NCBI GenBank assembly: GCA_022496185.1
Contig: WTXG01000141.1
Span: forward strand, 1-64,000
DNA from: Multifurca ochricompacta
Lineage: Eukaryota > Basidiomycota > Agaricomycetes > Russulales > Russulaceae
Reading direction: 5' to 3'
Length of the DNA stretch: 64,000 nucleotides
Part shown: positions 44,079 through 55,972 of the stretch, piece after piece
How the letters are laid out: the number at the start of each line of letters is the position of its first letter
Numbering within the stretch: the stretch's first letter is position 1
Program-made: the position numbers and the translations under genes
Notes under the pieces: model-generated
Databases searched by the model: none
What the model was told of the DNA's origin: nothing
Seen by the model: only the letters and a program-made list of their open reading frames with translations

Positions 44079-44313
44079 ATTCTTGTTGTTTTTTTTTCTT
44101 TTTCTTTTTCTTGCAACTGCTGCGAATTCCTAGCTGTAGCTATATAGAGATTCATGCATTGTATATATTATATATACAAGAAAGGAATTGAAATTCAGTC
44201 TAGACTAGACAACAGGAATGGAATGATGTGATGTGATGTGACACTATCCATGCTTATATAATTTGCAGGCGCCCTTCGTGGCCACGCGCACGCGCGAACA
44301 GACTGCCTTTACC

Positions 44314-45838
44314 ATGGCTTTTTACCCTGGTGCGAGTTCCACATCTGCAAACGTCTCCTCAACAGCGGAAAAGGATGTCGAGGTTACCGACTCTCCCCCC
44401 GATTCCATATCTTCTCTTTCTTTCTGCCCCGTAGCGGATTTTCTTGCAGTAGGATGCTGGGACAATAATGTGAGCCTTATCGGCCTTTCTTTACTCACAT
44501 GTCTTCTATAACCTCACGGCTCTGTAGGTGCGGATCTATGAAGTAGGGGCGAATGGCCAGACGCAAGGGAAAGCAATGTATGGGCACCAAGCCCTGTGCT
44601 TTCAGTTTGCTGGAATAAGGTAAGCACACCCCTCAAAAGTTGCCTTGGGTTCCTCGTGACCATGTTTTGTAGGAGGGAAGCAAGGTCATATCTGGCGGTG
44701 GTGACAACGCTGCGCGTCTCTATGACATTCAAACCGGGCAATCCCAGCAGGTCGCTCAGCATGACGCGCCAGTCAAGGTCGTCAAATGGCTCGAGACACC
44801 ACAAGGCAGCATTCTTGTCACCGGTTCGTGGGATAAAACAATCAAGGTAGCCCCTGTTTAGTTCTCCAGTCAACCAACCTCACACATTCATACATTCTTT
44901 AGTATTGGGATATGCGCACGGCGAACCCAGTGTCAACAGTGCAGCTTCTCGAACGCTGCTACACACTCGATGTCTCGTACCCGCTCATGGTTGTCGGAAC
45001 CGCAGAGCGCCATGTCCAAATATTTAATCTCACCAATCCTACGACCCCGTACAAGGTATGCCTACCCGACCCTCTTTTATGTTCTGTGTTCTGTAAGGGC
45101 TGAGCCCGCCCAAGACAATGCCGTCGCCTTTAAAATGGCAAACGCGCGTGATATCCTGTTTCCCTAATAGTACCGGCTTTGCTATGGGTAGCGTCGAAGG
45201 TCGCGTGGCGATCCAGTAAGCTCACTCAATTAAGCTCACTCATGCGACTTTATTCACGTTGCCTACCTTCCGCAGATATGTCGACGAGAAAGACTCGCAG
45301 TGCGCACCATTCACATCGTCGCACCCACTCGAGTTGGGGCTAAGTTGTAATTATATACAGGAATAACTTTTCTTTTAAGTGTCACCGGCGCGACCAATCG
45401 CCCGCCTCGAAAGATCAGTCCCTTGTTTATGCCGTGAACGACATCAATTTCCATCCCATCCATGGCACATTTTCAACCTGTGGTAAGCCCTTCTACCCTC
45501 TATCCCCCTCCCCGAATCCTTCTAACACCTGCGTACCCCAGGCTCGGACGGTACGATCAACTTTTGGGACAAAGATTCGCGCACACGATTGAAAAGTATT
45601 TAGTTTTTCTCATGCCTGGCGGTGCATTTTTCGTTGATGATCTGCGCAATACAGCCTTCGACCCATGTCCCGGTCCGGTTCGTCGTCCGCGTTTAATCGC
45701 TCGGGGACGATCTTTGCGTACACTGTATCGTACGACTGGTCAAAGGGTCATTCGGGAAATACGCCTGGACACCCGAACAAAATCATGCTGCACGCAATCA
45801 AGGACGATGAAGTGAAGAAGCGAGCACAGAAGCGGTAA
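44314..45838 (+). CDS. RAE1: mRNA export factor RAE1/Gle2 (WD40)
   Basis: A seven-bladed WD40 protein of the nuclear pore that binds Nup98-type GLEBS motifs and assists mRNA export and mitotic checkpoint control. The start ATG is at 44314 (MAFYPGASSTSANVS). An upstream in-frame stretch without ATG is less likely. Blades are clear: DSISSLSFCPVADFLAVGCW, VRIYEVGANGQTQGKAMYGH, VISGGGDNAARLYDIQTGQS, PVKVVKWLETPQGS, LVTGSWDKTIK, YWDMRTANPVSTVQLLERCY, TGFAMGSVEGRVAIQ, then INFHPIHGTFSTCGSDGTIN, and the end WSKGHSGNTPGHPNKIMLH to KKRAQKR. Several short GT-AG introns occur. One base is missing in the last exon near 45678-45681 (after FDPCPGPV). The conserved end is restored only in the next frame, probably an assembly error. 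Confidence 0.93.
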
Positions 45839-46135
45839 CGAGCCGCGCTGCTCCAATACTTATGCCCTTCATGTTTCGTCTTGCATTCTAAACTGCCCTT
45901 ACATGTATGATATGGGTGCCTTGTTGCGTTGTCGTTTCCTTTGACATCTTGTTTTATGTTATGCTACAACAGATCTACCCGAACGGCGAGCTCCACCACT
46001 GATTGCTTTGGTTACGAGTTGATGGTTGGTCTCACCGGTCCAATCGCAGTACGATACATACATCCCCCCGCGACTCTCAGATTAGTAGAGTAGTAGATAC
46101 GCGCACTTAGGACAAAAACATTGAACACAAATCGC

Positions 46136-47288
46136 CTATTCTGCCTTGCCGAGTACTTTCTTTTTTGCTTCTTTTGCAGCAAGTACTTCGAGTAGTGGAT
46201 CGAGGTCAGAAGCCGGCTGGCGATAGGAACCGCCCCATCTATCTGCCCAAGTGAAGTATTGTCCGTAATTCACGGTGAAATAAAGGTGATGTAGAGTGTG
46301 ATGCGCCGGCCCATTGATGACGTTCTCGAGAGCATGACCAGTGATCATGTCCGAGTCATGAATCTATTAGCTCGGGTTAACATTGGATTGCGATCATGGA
46401 AAGCGAAAACGTACGAGAATGCTCCAGAAGTTTACAAATACGAAGAGGCCAAGGTAGACCCAACGCTGTAACGGGAAGAGAAAGATGAAGAGATGGTAAG
46501 GGACGGATTGAAGGTAGCCGTCGAGAGGATGGAATGCGTGCGAAGCGAAGGGCGTGGGAACTGCAAACGGTGGTCAGAGTAAAGGCCGAGTGGGAAAACG
46601 CAAGGACGCACTGAGCCATTTGTGATGCGGTTTGTGAACGAACTTGTAAATCAGGGGATGGTGTAGTGTGCGATGCACCCAATAGATACCATAGTCAGTG
46701 AAAACCAAGAAGCTTCAAATCTCGGGTTAGAGAAAAAATACGAGACGGGGGAACGTGAAAAGATGTGACTTACAAAGGTATTGAAAATATGAGATAGGCA
46801 AGACCATACTCATTTGGATTATCATACAATTTGGAATAACCACGGACTTCGGCTTGGAACCAGGGGAGAGTAAGGAGGGTCATGCCAGGGAAGGCGCGGA
46901 GACTGCATTGGATTTCGAGCTTGACCTGGTTTTTGAGAAAGCGTGGATGGTTCATCATCTCATGATTGAAAATGTACTTATAGGAGAGGCCGGCGAAGAT
47001 GAAGTAAAGGAAAACGATGCCAATCAAGGTGATTACTGAAAGAGAGAGAAGTTGACGGGGAATGTAGTCACGAGGCCATGCAGATATGGGTGTTAGAAAG
47101 GAAGTATCGATATCGTTGTTGGATGGTAACGGGGGATGTGGCAAGAGAGAGACGAGGTGGTGATGCCAGTGCCAGGTTGTTGCCTGCTGCTCGGAAATGG
47201 GTAATACAATCGATGTGACGCTCGATTGGGAAATGTTGGCATTAGGAGGAGAAGGAGAAGGGGATATGAAAACTGAAGCTGGGACCAT
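46136..47288 (-). CDS. ERG3: Sterol C-5 desaturase (ERG3)
   Basis: Introduces the C5-C6 double bond in ergosterol synthesis in the ER membrane, using iron, oxygen and cytochrome b5. The ATG is at 47286-47288. After a long low-complexity N-terminus come [20 protein letters not shown] (membrane segment), [20 protein letters not shown], and [14 protein letters not shown], which is typical of Erg3. Histidine boxes: HRTLHH (about 46655), HKPHHKW (about 46630) and HTLHHLYF (about 46290). The C-terminus is [20 protein letters not shown] to KVLGKAE. Four exons with short introns join without shifts. The order and spacing of the His boxes match the fatty acid hydroxylase superfamily. Confidence 0.93.
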
Positions 47289-48003
47289 TAAAGCCCACGC
47301 CTTGTCAAGGAGGTAATCATCTGCGAGGCTCAGTACAGGTCCATATTCACGACGACGACGACGACGATGACGACGGACGACGGACGAAATTCAAGGGTTC
47401 AGGATCAACTGGCACCACTGGCATTTATTTATTTATTTAAAAAATAATAATAAAAAGTCAGACCACACCAACATATCATTATCTCATCATCACCCTCATC
47501 ACCCCCCATCATCGTAAGACTACGACTCCAGCCAAAAGGATGGGTGCTGTACTGAACCTCCACAACAACGAAAACCCTTTGAATTATGGTTAGGCACTCA
47601 GGCGGTTGAAAACCGGACGGACAATGACAATTGTGCTCTTAATTATCTCGCTTGCGTGCTACTCATAATGTCTTTCGGTGAGGTCCTTATTGTTCCAATT
47701 CCGTCTTGTTCCCGCGTGACTAACCCTTCATCTATTGATTCTCTGCAACTAGTCGTCGTCGTCGTGTGTCAAGTGTGAAGAACAAAAGCAAAACACGCAG
47801 CTGTTAGAATGGTTTCCGTGTGGCTGCGGTCAACCTTTCATCCTACTGGTTGCTATAAAGCCTCGCAGATAAAAGGATGCAGCCTCACCTCTCTCTGGCC
47901 TCCGTCCCCTCGAACTCACCCCGGATTCATTATTGATTACCACAGGCTGGTCCTTTCTTTCAACTTTCTCTCGCATAACACACCATCGTCCTGGACCGAC
48001 GTA
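47289..48003. other. Divergent intergenic region
   Basis: The shared upstream region of ERG3 and the protease. It holds a CGA-type microsatellite at about 47349-47376 and an AT-rich run near 47425-47455. No gene or RNA is recognised. Confidence 0.5.
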
Positions 48004-49664
48004 ATGCAGCTCACACCTTCCTTCTTCCTGCTTCTGGGAAGCCTTTTCATCATGATATCTCCGCGAGTCAATGCTATTCCGTTGACTCGTGAGCAGACTG
48101 GCATTGTCACTCTGCCCTCAAGCGTTCTCCCATACAACGCGACCTCCACCCTCAAATGGTTAGTGATCCACCTCCAACTCAGATGGTCTTACAACCTTCC
48201 CACCGATAGCTCCTTCAAAACACATCAATCGCTCCCACCGACGTCTCGCCCGCATGACGGGCCGCAAAGGGCCCTCTGCGGAAGTGCTTGAACAACTTGC
48301 TGTCCGTGAGACCCACATCGTCAGTCGCAGCCCATCCCGTATCGGTTATCCTGTGGTCAAGCTCGGAAACTCCCAGGATCCAAGCGCGGCCGCCACGTGA
48401 GCATTGTCACATTCCGTTTTAATTTAATCTTTCGTTTTAACGTTATTGTTCTCACTTGACATACTCCTAGCGGGAAGGATCCTGGGAAGACACCATCTTG
48501 CTTGCTACCGACAAGGAGGGTGGCAACCTAGGATTCAGCCCTATTAATGCGCAAGCTCTAGCAGATAACGCTCTCACTCCCGCCAACACGCCCTCAACCC
48601 TTAATTCTCTTGGGCTTGACATCGAAGCGAACGATGTGGGGTTTATCGCCACTGTTCAAATGGGCACTCCTCCGCGTGATTTCAGGTTACTGATGGATTC
48701 TGGCTCTGCTGACCTTTGGGTTGGTTCGGAGGGGTGTGTATCCGAAAACGGAACAGACTGTGTAAGTTCTTCTTTGGACTTATTTTCACTTGCCACTCGT
48801 CTTACCCCGTGATATAGGGTAATCACGTATTTCTAGGACCACAATCGTCATCGTCCTTTGTGGATGCACAAAAGACTTTCCAAGTAACCTATGGTTCGGG
48901 AGCCGTGGCAGGAGACATCGTTACAGACGACCTCATCATCGCAGGATTACGACTACCTGGCCATACGTTCGGAGTAGCCACTCAAGAAAGCAACGATTTT
49001 TCATCTTCCCAAACGATGTTCGATGGCATCATGGGCCTCGCTCAAAGCACACTTTCGGAGCAACAAACACTCACACCAGTCGAGGCACTCGCGAAGGCAG
49101 GGCTGATTAAAGAGCCTATCACCTCTTTCAAGATTCCTCGTCTCGCCGACCAAAAGAATGATGGTGAGGTCACATTCGGAGGGCTAGACACGAGCAAATT
49201 TGACCAAACGACCCTGGTCACGATTGAGAATGTGAACGCTGCGGGCTTCTGGGAAGGAGCGATCGACTCCGTTTCTCTGACGGACAGGATCTTGGTTTCG
49301 ACAATCGCACAGCGATTCTCGATACCGGCACCACCCTGCTTATTGTGCCCCTTGCCGACGCGCAAGCTATACACCGTGCTATCCCGGGGGTCGGGACGCT
49401 GGTAATAATGGCTTCACGCTTCCGTGTACTACCAACACCAGTCTTGCGGTCACATTCGGTGGACGGTCCTTCGCAATTGACCCCCGTGATATCACCTTCG
49501 TGCCTGTCGACCCAAACGATCCCACCGGGGATTGTATATCAGGGATCTCCGCTGGTCAGCTGGGCGATCAAAAGGAATGGCTAGTCGGGGACGTGTTTTT
49601 GAAGAACGCATACTTCTCCACTGACGTTGGAAAAAATACAATTCAGCTTGCGAAGTTATTATAG
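48004..49664 (+). CDS. Secreted aspartic protease (A1, polyporopepsin-like)
   Basis: A pepsin-family endopeptidase, probably secreted. The ATG at 48004 opens a signal peptide (MQLTPSFFLLLGSLFIMI, cleavage near VNA-IP). A propeptide follows, with RRLARMTGRKG-like and LATDKEGGNLGFSP parts. The mature enzyme has DVGFIATVQMGTPPRDF, the first catalytic motif LLMDSGSADLWVG, the flap TYGSGAVAGDIVTDD, FDGIMGLAQS, and the second catalytic motif ILDTGTTLLIV. It ends GDVFLKNAYFSTDVGKNTIQ. The second catalytic motif and the C-terminus are reached only through two one-base shifts (about 49270 and 49390, the latter in a G run). Both look like lost bases, so either the assembly is wrong or the gene is dead. 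Introns are short GT-AG. Confidence 0.88.
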
Positions 49665-50686
49665 ATTTAGTATGGACGCGGCCTCTCACCTTAATCTCGA
49701 ACATTTTCGAAGACGTTTTATTAACATATCGCATTCGTAGCAAATGTCATTATTAGCATCATCTGAAATGTCATGTATTTATATCACTGGATTGTAATAG
49801 CAAGTGTACGCCCCGTGAATGCCTTTGGTTGCAAAAGTGTCTTATGCGGGCTTGGAACTAGAGTGCACCACACAGCTGACGAGAGCCAACGCGCCCTGGC
49901 ATGGTCATTTAGCGGCTGATTCGCTTGATCAATTCATTAGGATTAAAGATTCGGCAAAAATCGCTTAAGACATAGATTCGGATTCCGGAATCAACTCCGG
50001 TCGCACAGCTGGATCTCAGTCCAGTTTGCGCGGTCTTGCATAGTCCAGGCAGACACTCCGATAGTTAGACGAAGCGTGTAGATGCTCCTCCAAGTAACAT
50101 AACATGAGAATCATTGTCGAACTATGTTGACTGCTCGTGACCCTCCAACCGTCGCCCCACCCGTCTCAGTGAGCCCTCCACTTCTTCACCTGCCACACTA
50201 TCGTACCCATTCAGCCACTGAAGTTGCCACAAACACGTTAGATGTAGCGATTCACTATGTAACACAGGCGAGCTCCGGGATGAGTTTGCCAAGCGTCAGA
50301 CTATCGCGTCAGTCTCAGCATTATCCTATCAGAAGAGCCACAGCGCAGCTCTACACCTGTGCTATTGCAAGCTTGCTTCTTAAATTGGTGCTGCTCTACA
50401 GGCGGACTGGAGATTCGCCGAAGGTCCCAAAAGGCTCCGAGACATCTAGGACCTTGATCCAACCAAGAGATGCGAGAGTGAGACCCTGCCACCTCGCTTC
50501 CACCAGAAAGATACTTAATCAGGGGTGAGGCAATGCACGTCACTAGGAAGACAGTGCACAGCGGGGAGGAACCGTGGCAGACACGAAGGGAGAAACTGGA
50601 GACAGGTGAGCGAGGAGCAAAACCAGGCATGCCAACAAACAAAATGCTGGGATTGAAAACTGGAATACCAAGGCAGACAATGACGC
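49665..50686. other. Intergenic, nothing recognised
   Basis: About 1 kb between two convergent genes. An open frame at 50124-50528 is Pro/Ser/Thr-rich and shows no family features. I see no repeat or RNA gene. Confidence 0.5.
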
Positions 50687-51464
50687 TTAAATGACGCGCC
50701 GTTCACATCTCGTTTCATCATGAACGCTCTGGCAATCAAGACCACAGAATGACATAGCACATTTTTTGCACTTGTAATTGCCCCAATACCCACAGACGGT
50801 GCACAGAAGACGCACAGGCTTCCTTGGGGGGCGGCAGCAGCGGTTAGATAGGTAGGTACCGAAGAAGAGAGACTTGCAAGTCCCTGAGAGAAAGTAGTGA
50901 ACAAGCGCCGAGAGAGAGATCGCAAGGCAGGCCACTCACTGATTCGTCAAGGAGTGTACCAAAGTTCTTTCTATAGAGGATAGCTGTGCGAATGTTCATA
51001 CTGGCCTTCTTCCTTTTCGCGCTGGGACCGGAGAGCTGCCGTTTATCTGAAACGGTCTGACGGGAACGGCCCTTGGCAGATTTTCCAGCTTGATCGTCTT
51101 CATCCATGCCAAGATATGAAGTAGATGGCTCTGCATAGTTAGAACGCTGTATAAGACACGTAAGGTGAGATAATGAATCGGAAGCGAGTTGTAAGAGAAA
51201 GCACTTCAAGTTCGTCAAGGTGTCGTTTGGTGCGTTTCGCTATGACCTCCCCGTCGAGTGGCTGACTTTCTTGAGTCTTTCTAACGGCTAAGAGAACATT
51301 TAATAATAAAATAAAAAGGTGATAGGAATAATCATACGTTGTCTTCGAGGCATATGACGGACGGACGGACGGAGACTACCTCGCTTTGCTGGGGTAACAG
51401 CCGAGAATGTCGGGTCAGCCGAGTTAAAGGCGGGACGAAAGAATGAATCATTCGATTTCGCCAT
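50687..51464 (-). CDS. VPS71: VPS71/ZNHIT1-like SWR1 complex subunit
   Basis: The zinc-finger HIT subunit of the SWR1 chromatin remodeller, which exchanges H2A for H2A.Z. The ATG at 51462-51464 gives MAKSNDSFFRPAFNSADPTF. The next exons hold a basic linker (LDGEVIAKRTKRHLDELE, then KRKKASMNIRTAILYRKNF), typical of the family. The C-terminal zf-HIT domain is complete: LCTVCGYWGNYKCKKC, FCGLDCQSVHDETRCERRVI, with the Cys/His pairs in order. In the last exon one base is missing in a C run near 50830, since AAAAP is in one frame and RKPVRLLCTVC in the next. The gene is short, as expected for this family. Confidence 0.9.
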
Positions 51465-51543
51465 CGAATCCCACGAGTATTTCAATGAAACCTCGACCTC
51501 TTCTCTTGACGCTGAACTTTTTATTTCTTCCGTCTCACTATCG

Positions 51544-52954
51544 ATGTCCCAAGTAACCCAAAATCAAGGTCTCATTAGAGACTATGAATTACCGACTCCA
51601 GAGCCAGAGTCACCATTTCGTCCGCGCAGGCCGTACCGCTTCGGCACCCTTTGTGCAACAGTAGACAATCCTGATCAAAAGGACCAATATGGTTCAAGTT
51701 CAGTTCCGATATATCAAACTGCTACTTTCAAAGGGGTCGACGGCCAATATGACTACACTAGGAGTGGGAATCCTACCCGGAGCCACCTTGGTGAGCATCT
51801 ACCATTGCTACACGCGATTACGGCATCCTGCACTTTCATTTCTCTCAACAATTAATCACACAGAACACCACATTGCCAAGATATCTTCAGCTGGCCATGC
51901 ATTCGCTGTCTCATCCGGGATGGCTGCCCTCGATGTCATTCTACGTCTTCTAAAGCCAGGCGACGAGGTCATCGCTGGCGATGACTTGTACGGTGGCACA
52001 AATCGACTGCTCACTTATCTCAAGACGCATGGGGGCGTCGTTGTGCACCATGTTGATACTACAAACCCTGTAAACCTTCACGCACACATTAAAGAAGGAA
52101 AAACTGCTATGGTCCTTCTAGAGAGCCCCACCAACCCACTCCTCAAGATCGCTGACCTTGCAACAATTGCTGCCCAAGTCAAGGAACGTGCCCCAGATGC
52201 TCTCGTCGTGGTCGACAACACTATGATGAGCCCTTATTTGCAAAGGCCACTTGAATACGGCGCGGATATCGTGTATGATAGCGCGACTAAGTACCTCAGC
52301 GGGCATCACGATCTAATGGCAGGCGTTGTCACTTGCAATCGTGACGACCTAGCAAAGGTGTGCCCTCACAATTATTTTGCTAACGAATTCTCATTGCGGA
52401 GGTGTTGTAGCAAATTTCATTCATCATCAACGCAATTGGAAATGCCCTCACCCCCTTCGACTGCTTCCTCCTCTTGCGTGGTGTTAAGACGCTTGCAATC
52501 CGCATGGATCGTCAACAAACCTCCGCGATGGCTGTTGCCACAATGCTAGACCGTCTCGGTTTCAAAGTTCACTACCCTGGCTTGACGAACCATCCTGGGC
52601 GAGAAATTCATGAGCGTAACGCAGACGGTTATGGCGCTGTGCTCTCCTTCACTACTGGGGACAAGGCACTCTCAGAGCGTATTGTCGGCGCAACTCGACT
52701 TTGGGGCATCTCGGTCTCCTTTGGCTGCGTCAACTCCTTGATTAGTATGCCTTGTGTCATGTCGTACGTATTATTTCCTCTGCTTTTTGGGGTGCCTCAC
52801 AGCGACCTATCTGATCAGTCACGCATCTATTGACCCCGCTGTGCGTGCGGAGCGTGGTTTACCTGAGGACCTCATTCGCCTGTGTGTTGGTATCGAAGAC
52901 CCAGCTGACCTCATTGACGACCTCGAGCACGCCCTCCTCGAGGCGGGCGCAGTT
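51544..52954 (+). CDS. STR3: Cystathionine beta-lyase module (PLP enzyme)
   Basis: A Cys/Met-metabolism PLP enzyme, best matched by cystathionine beta-lyase, which cleaves cystathionine to homocysteine, ammonia and pyruvate for methionine synthesis. The ATG at 51544 gives MSQVTQNQGLIRDYELPTPE. Introns: 51791-51863, 52358-52410, 52764-52818. Motifs: YDYTRSGNPTRSHLE (phosphate contact), HAFAVSSGMAALDVI, GDDLYGGTNRLL, LVVVDNTMMSPYLQRP, and the Schiff-base lysine in YDSATKYLSGHHDLMAG. The C-terminus is SVSFGCVNSLISMPCVMSH and LPEDLIRLCVGIEDPADLI. There is no stop after the usual end (LLEAGAV). The frame runs on into mevalonate kinase. Cystathionine gamma-lyase or gamma-synthase are the alternatives within the family. 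Confidence 0.9.
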
Positions 52955-54748
52955 ACCGTTTCTGCTGGCGCTGATCAGCACCACTTTGTGCGCGCTACCA
53001 TCCCTCACGGAGGAATCACCATCAGCCGCGCAGTAGAGAAGCTTGCTTACAACGAGCATCCTGAGAGGAAAAGAGAGAATCGTGAATGGTTCGTCAGTGC
53101 GCCGGGCAAAGTTATTTTGTTTGGAGAGCATGCCGTCGTTCACGGTGTTGTAAGTTGTGATTGCATTCGTCCTCAAAATCATGATTTCATTTGGCAACGC
53201 AGACCGCGATTGCAGCCTCTGTCGGGCTACGTTGTTACGGGCTTTCCTCACCCCGTCACGATGGCAAGGTCGCGTTGCGCTTTATTGACTTGGGGAACTT
53301 CTCTCACGAATGGGTTCTCAACGACCTTCCATGGGATGCCGTCGCATCAGTTGGAGTCGGTGATCCTCACCCTGACGCACTCGATCAACGACTGATCGAC
53401 GCAATTCAACAACGCGGTCTCCCTCCTGACATAGATCAGAACAAACAAGCTAAGGCCGCGGCTGTGGCATTCTTATATCTATACATGGTTATGACACACG
53501 GGGGCGAAAGGTAACCATATACGCTTCTCTGCGCTTCGTTATCGGCAACGCTGGTTGACATTGGCTCAGGCCCTCATTCGGCTTCACTGTGAGGTCAACG
53601 TTGCCTGTTGGTGCGGGTCTTGGGAGTTCTGCCTCCTTCTCCACTTGCGTTGCGACGGCCCTTCTCCTCCTCCACCAACGTATATCGTTGCCCTCCCTCC
53701 CTGAGCCGTCTCGCACTCCCGATGCGGAAACACACGACCCCGGCCATGTGCACATATCCCATGCTGGGCGCCGCGCTCTGCCGCGTCAGGTTGTCGAAGA
53801 GGTAAATCACTGGGCTTTTGTCGCCGAGAAGATTTTGCACGGAAATCCAAGTGGTGTGGATAATTCGGTCGCCGTTTTTGGGGGAGCGCTTGCGTATACC
53901 CGACCTGGATTCGGACGGAAGAGCGGTATGGAACCAATTCAAGGGTGAGTGGGAAAGTGCGAGGTGATCTTGGCAGAAGTGCTAAGGTAACTCAATATCT
54001 ATGCAGCTTTAAGTCGTTCCGCTTCTTATTGACAGACTCGCGTGTCCCACGAGACACCAAGAAACTTGTAGCAGGAGTCGCTGCAAAGAAGCTCGCGGTG
54101 AGTTTCCTTTCCTGTAGCAGCATCCTGCTTAACCAACGGTGTTTCATTCTTTGTACCAATGCAGGAACCCGCAGTTGTGGAACACATCCTCGACTCGATC
54201 CAGAGTATCAGCAACGAGGCCCGCCGTGCCCTTGGTGATCCTGAACTACCACGGGACGCATTACTTTCTGCCCTCGCAGCCCTAATCACCGAGAACCATG
54301 CTCATCTCGTTGCTCTGGGTGTCTCTCACCCTGCGCTTGAAGCTATTCGAGCACAGACCTCTGCCGAGCCTTATGGCCTGAGCACTAAGCTGACAGGTGC
54401 TGGTGGAGGCGGATGTTCCGTCACACTTATCCCAGATGGTGGGCGTCCAGAGCTCGGTCAGGCCCTTCAACTATTTGCTGATGATAAGTCGTAGATGTCA
54501 ATGATAGTGTTCTGGCTGCACTCACGGAAGGGCTTATCAGCTCAGGCTTTCACCCGTACCTGACTTCTGTCGGCGGAAGTGGACTGGGTATCCTTTCCCC
54601 ATATGATCCAGCGAATTATGCATTGGACACCTCTTTAACTCTGGAAGAGTCGGATCAAAGGCTCTCGTTACGTGAAGTCTTTGAAGCCAAAGGGGTAGAC
54701 GAGCTCACGACATGGGCGGAGCGACGTGGGAGATGGTTGTACGTGTAA
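52955..54748 (+). CDS. ERG12: Mevalonate kinase module, fused in frame to the lyase
   Basis: Phosphorylates mevalonate in the isoprenoid pathway. GHMP-kinase motifs are in order: APGKVILFGEHAVVHG (53100-53148), LPVGAGLGSSASFS (ATP loop, about 53600-53640), GNPSGVDNSVAVFGG (catalytic Asp), and LTGAGGGGCSVTL (about 54391-54425). Short introns separate them (first 53150-53202). About 44 residues (TVSAGADQHHFVRATIPHGG and onward) link the kinase to the lyase with no stop and no in-frame ATG close to the kinase start. The C-terminus FHPYLTSVGGSGLGILSPYD lies in another frame after ADDK at about 54490, again one lost base. The stop is at 54746-54748. Confidence 0.9.
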
Positions 54749-55972
54749 CTAACACTGGCTCAGGTACATTTTTGTGTTCTCCTGATCATGAAGTGCGACA
54801 ATTTCCGGCCTTTGCGAACAGCCGGTTTCGGAATTTCAGAGATATCGTTTTCAGTCTTAGATCGCATCCTGGGATTTGAGTATTTTGAATAACTCTTTTT
54901 AGCATCCAGCTCGAGATTGCTGGGACGCTTTAGGACTAAGTGTCGAGTGGCGTGGCCGTCAATCGCGTACTTTAACCGCAACCGACATCAATTTGGCCAT
55001 CGTCAACATCTTAGCGCCCTATAAACATGCAATAATCAGCACAGCCATAGCAGATGGTGTCAGTCGTATCAATCTTGTATCACAAAACCTTGCAAGGCCT
55101 GAGAGCCACGGTACACCGCTTGCCTCAAAATTCACCCACTACGTCATGTGGCTCGACCTTTGGGTCAGGGCCAGAATGACACCACCACTTAGAGAGACAG
55201 CTGCTGCCATATTACATATCTTGCAACGCCCCCCGTGCTTTACTTGTGGAGCAGGAACATTGGTTAGTGCTTGCGTGAGTCGGAAGTACCTGTAACTGTA
55301 GTGTTGGGCTGTGTCGCAACTGGAGGGTTAGTAACGACTTGTTTGAGTTTAACGCGCGCTACCACGGAAGAACTGTGGATGCGCTAAAAGACTCGACGGT
55401 TCATAAGGGGATAGCAGCGCCTTTCGTACTTGAGTCATCCCTGGTTCCGTTCCAACTCGAACACTGCGGCATATACTCACCGATTTAAAGCAACTGTGCC
55501 ACGGATTGCACGCGCCGTACAGTAGTGCTGCCAGACCACAAAAGGGAATACTAGTAGTTCTAGTAGTAGGCCGGAGGCCAGTCAGTGCCCGAGCATGATG
55601 ACATTACATGGCACCGGCATTGGTCATTGTATTGACTGACCCCCCGACCCCACACGCTTGCATGTAGCAAGCTTGACTCATCCATTGCACGCACGAGTTC
55701 TTACGCGTCGCAGAAGAGGAGATGTAATCTGATTGCATTTCGAACATCGAACTAATGATTTCCAACTCAAAAAGTTCATTACAATAACGTAAGGTTTAAA
55801 GTAGAATGATCGTACACTATAAACATTGGTAGACTATATCGGAAAAAGTAATACATTAAATAAATAAAACCATACTAATGAAAATGAAAATGAAAATATC
55901 GATGAATTAAAAAGGTAAAGCAATGGGAGATATGTCGCTAGTCATAATCTCAGGGGCAGGGATTGAAATCAA
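54749..55972. other. Intergenic, nothing recognised
   Basis: About 1.2 kb. An open frame at 54993-55295 lacks an ATG start and has no family features. The AT-rich stretch at 55790-55920 is probably the 3' flank of the terpene synthase gene. Confidence 0.45.

Noticed and set aside
50124..50528. A 134-codon open frame between protease and VPS71
   Set aside because: Pro/Ser/Thr-rich with no domain. Nothing in the context supports it beyond chance.
54993..55295. A 100-codon open frame upstream of the terpene synthase 3' end
   Set aside because: No ATG start, no family features, no flanking splice structure.
55310..55560. Possible ribosomal RNA fragment
   Set aside because: A few phrases looked structured, but I could match no conserved rRNA core segment.
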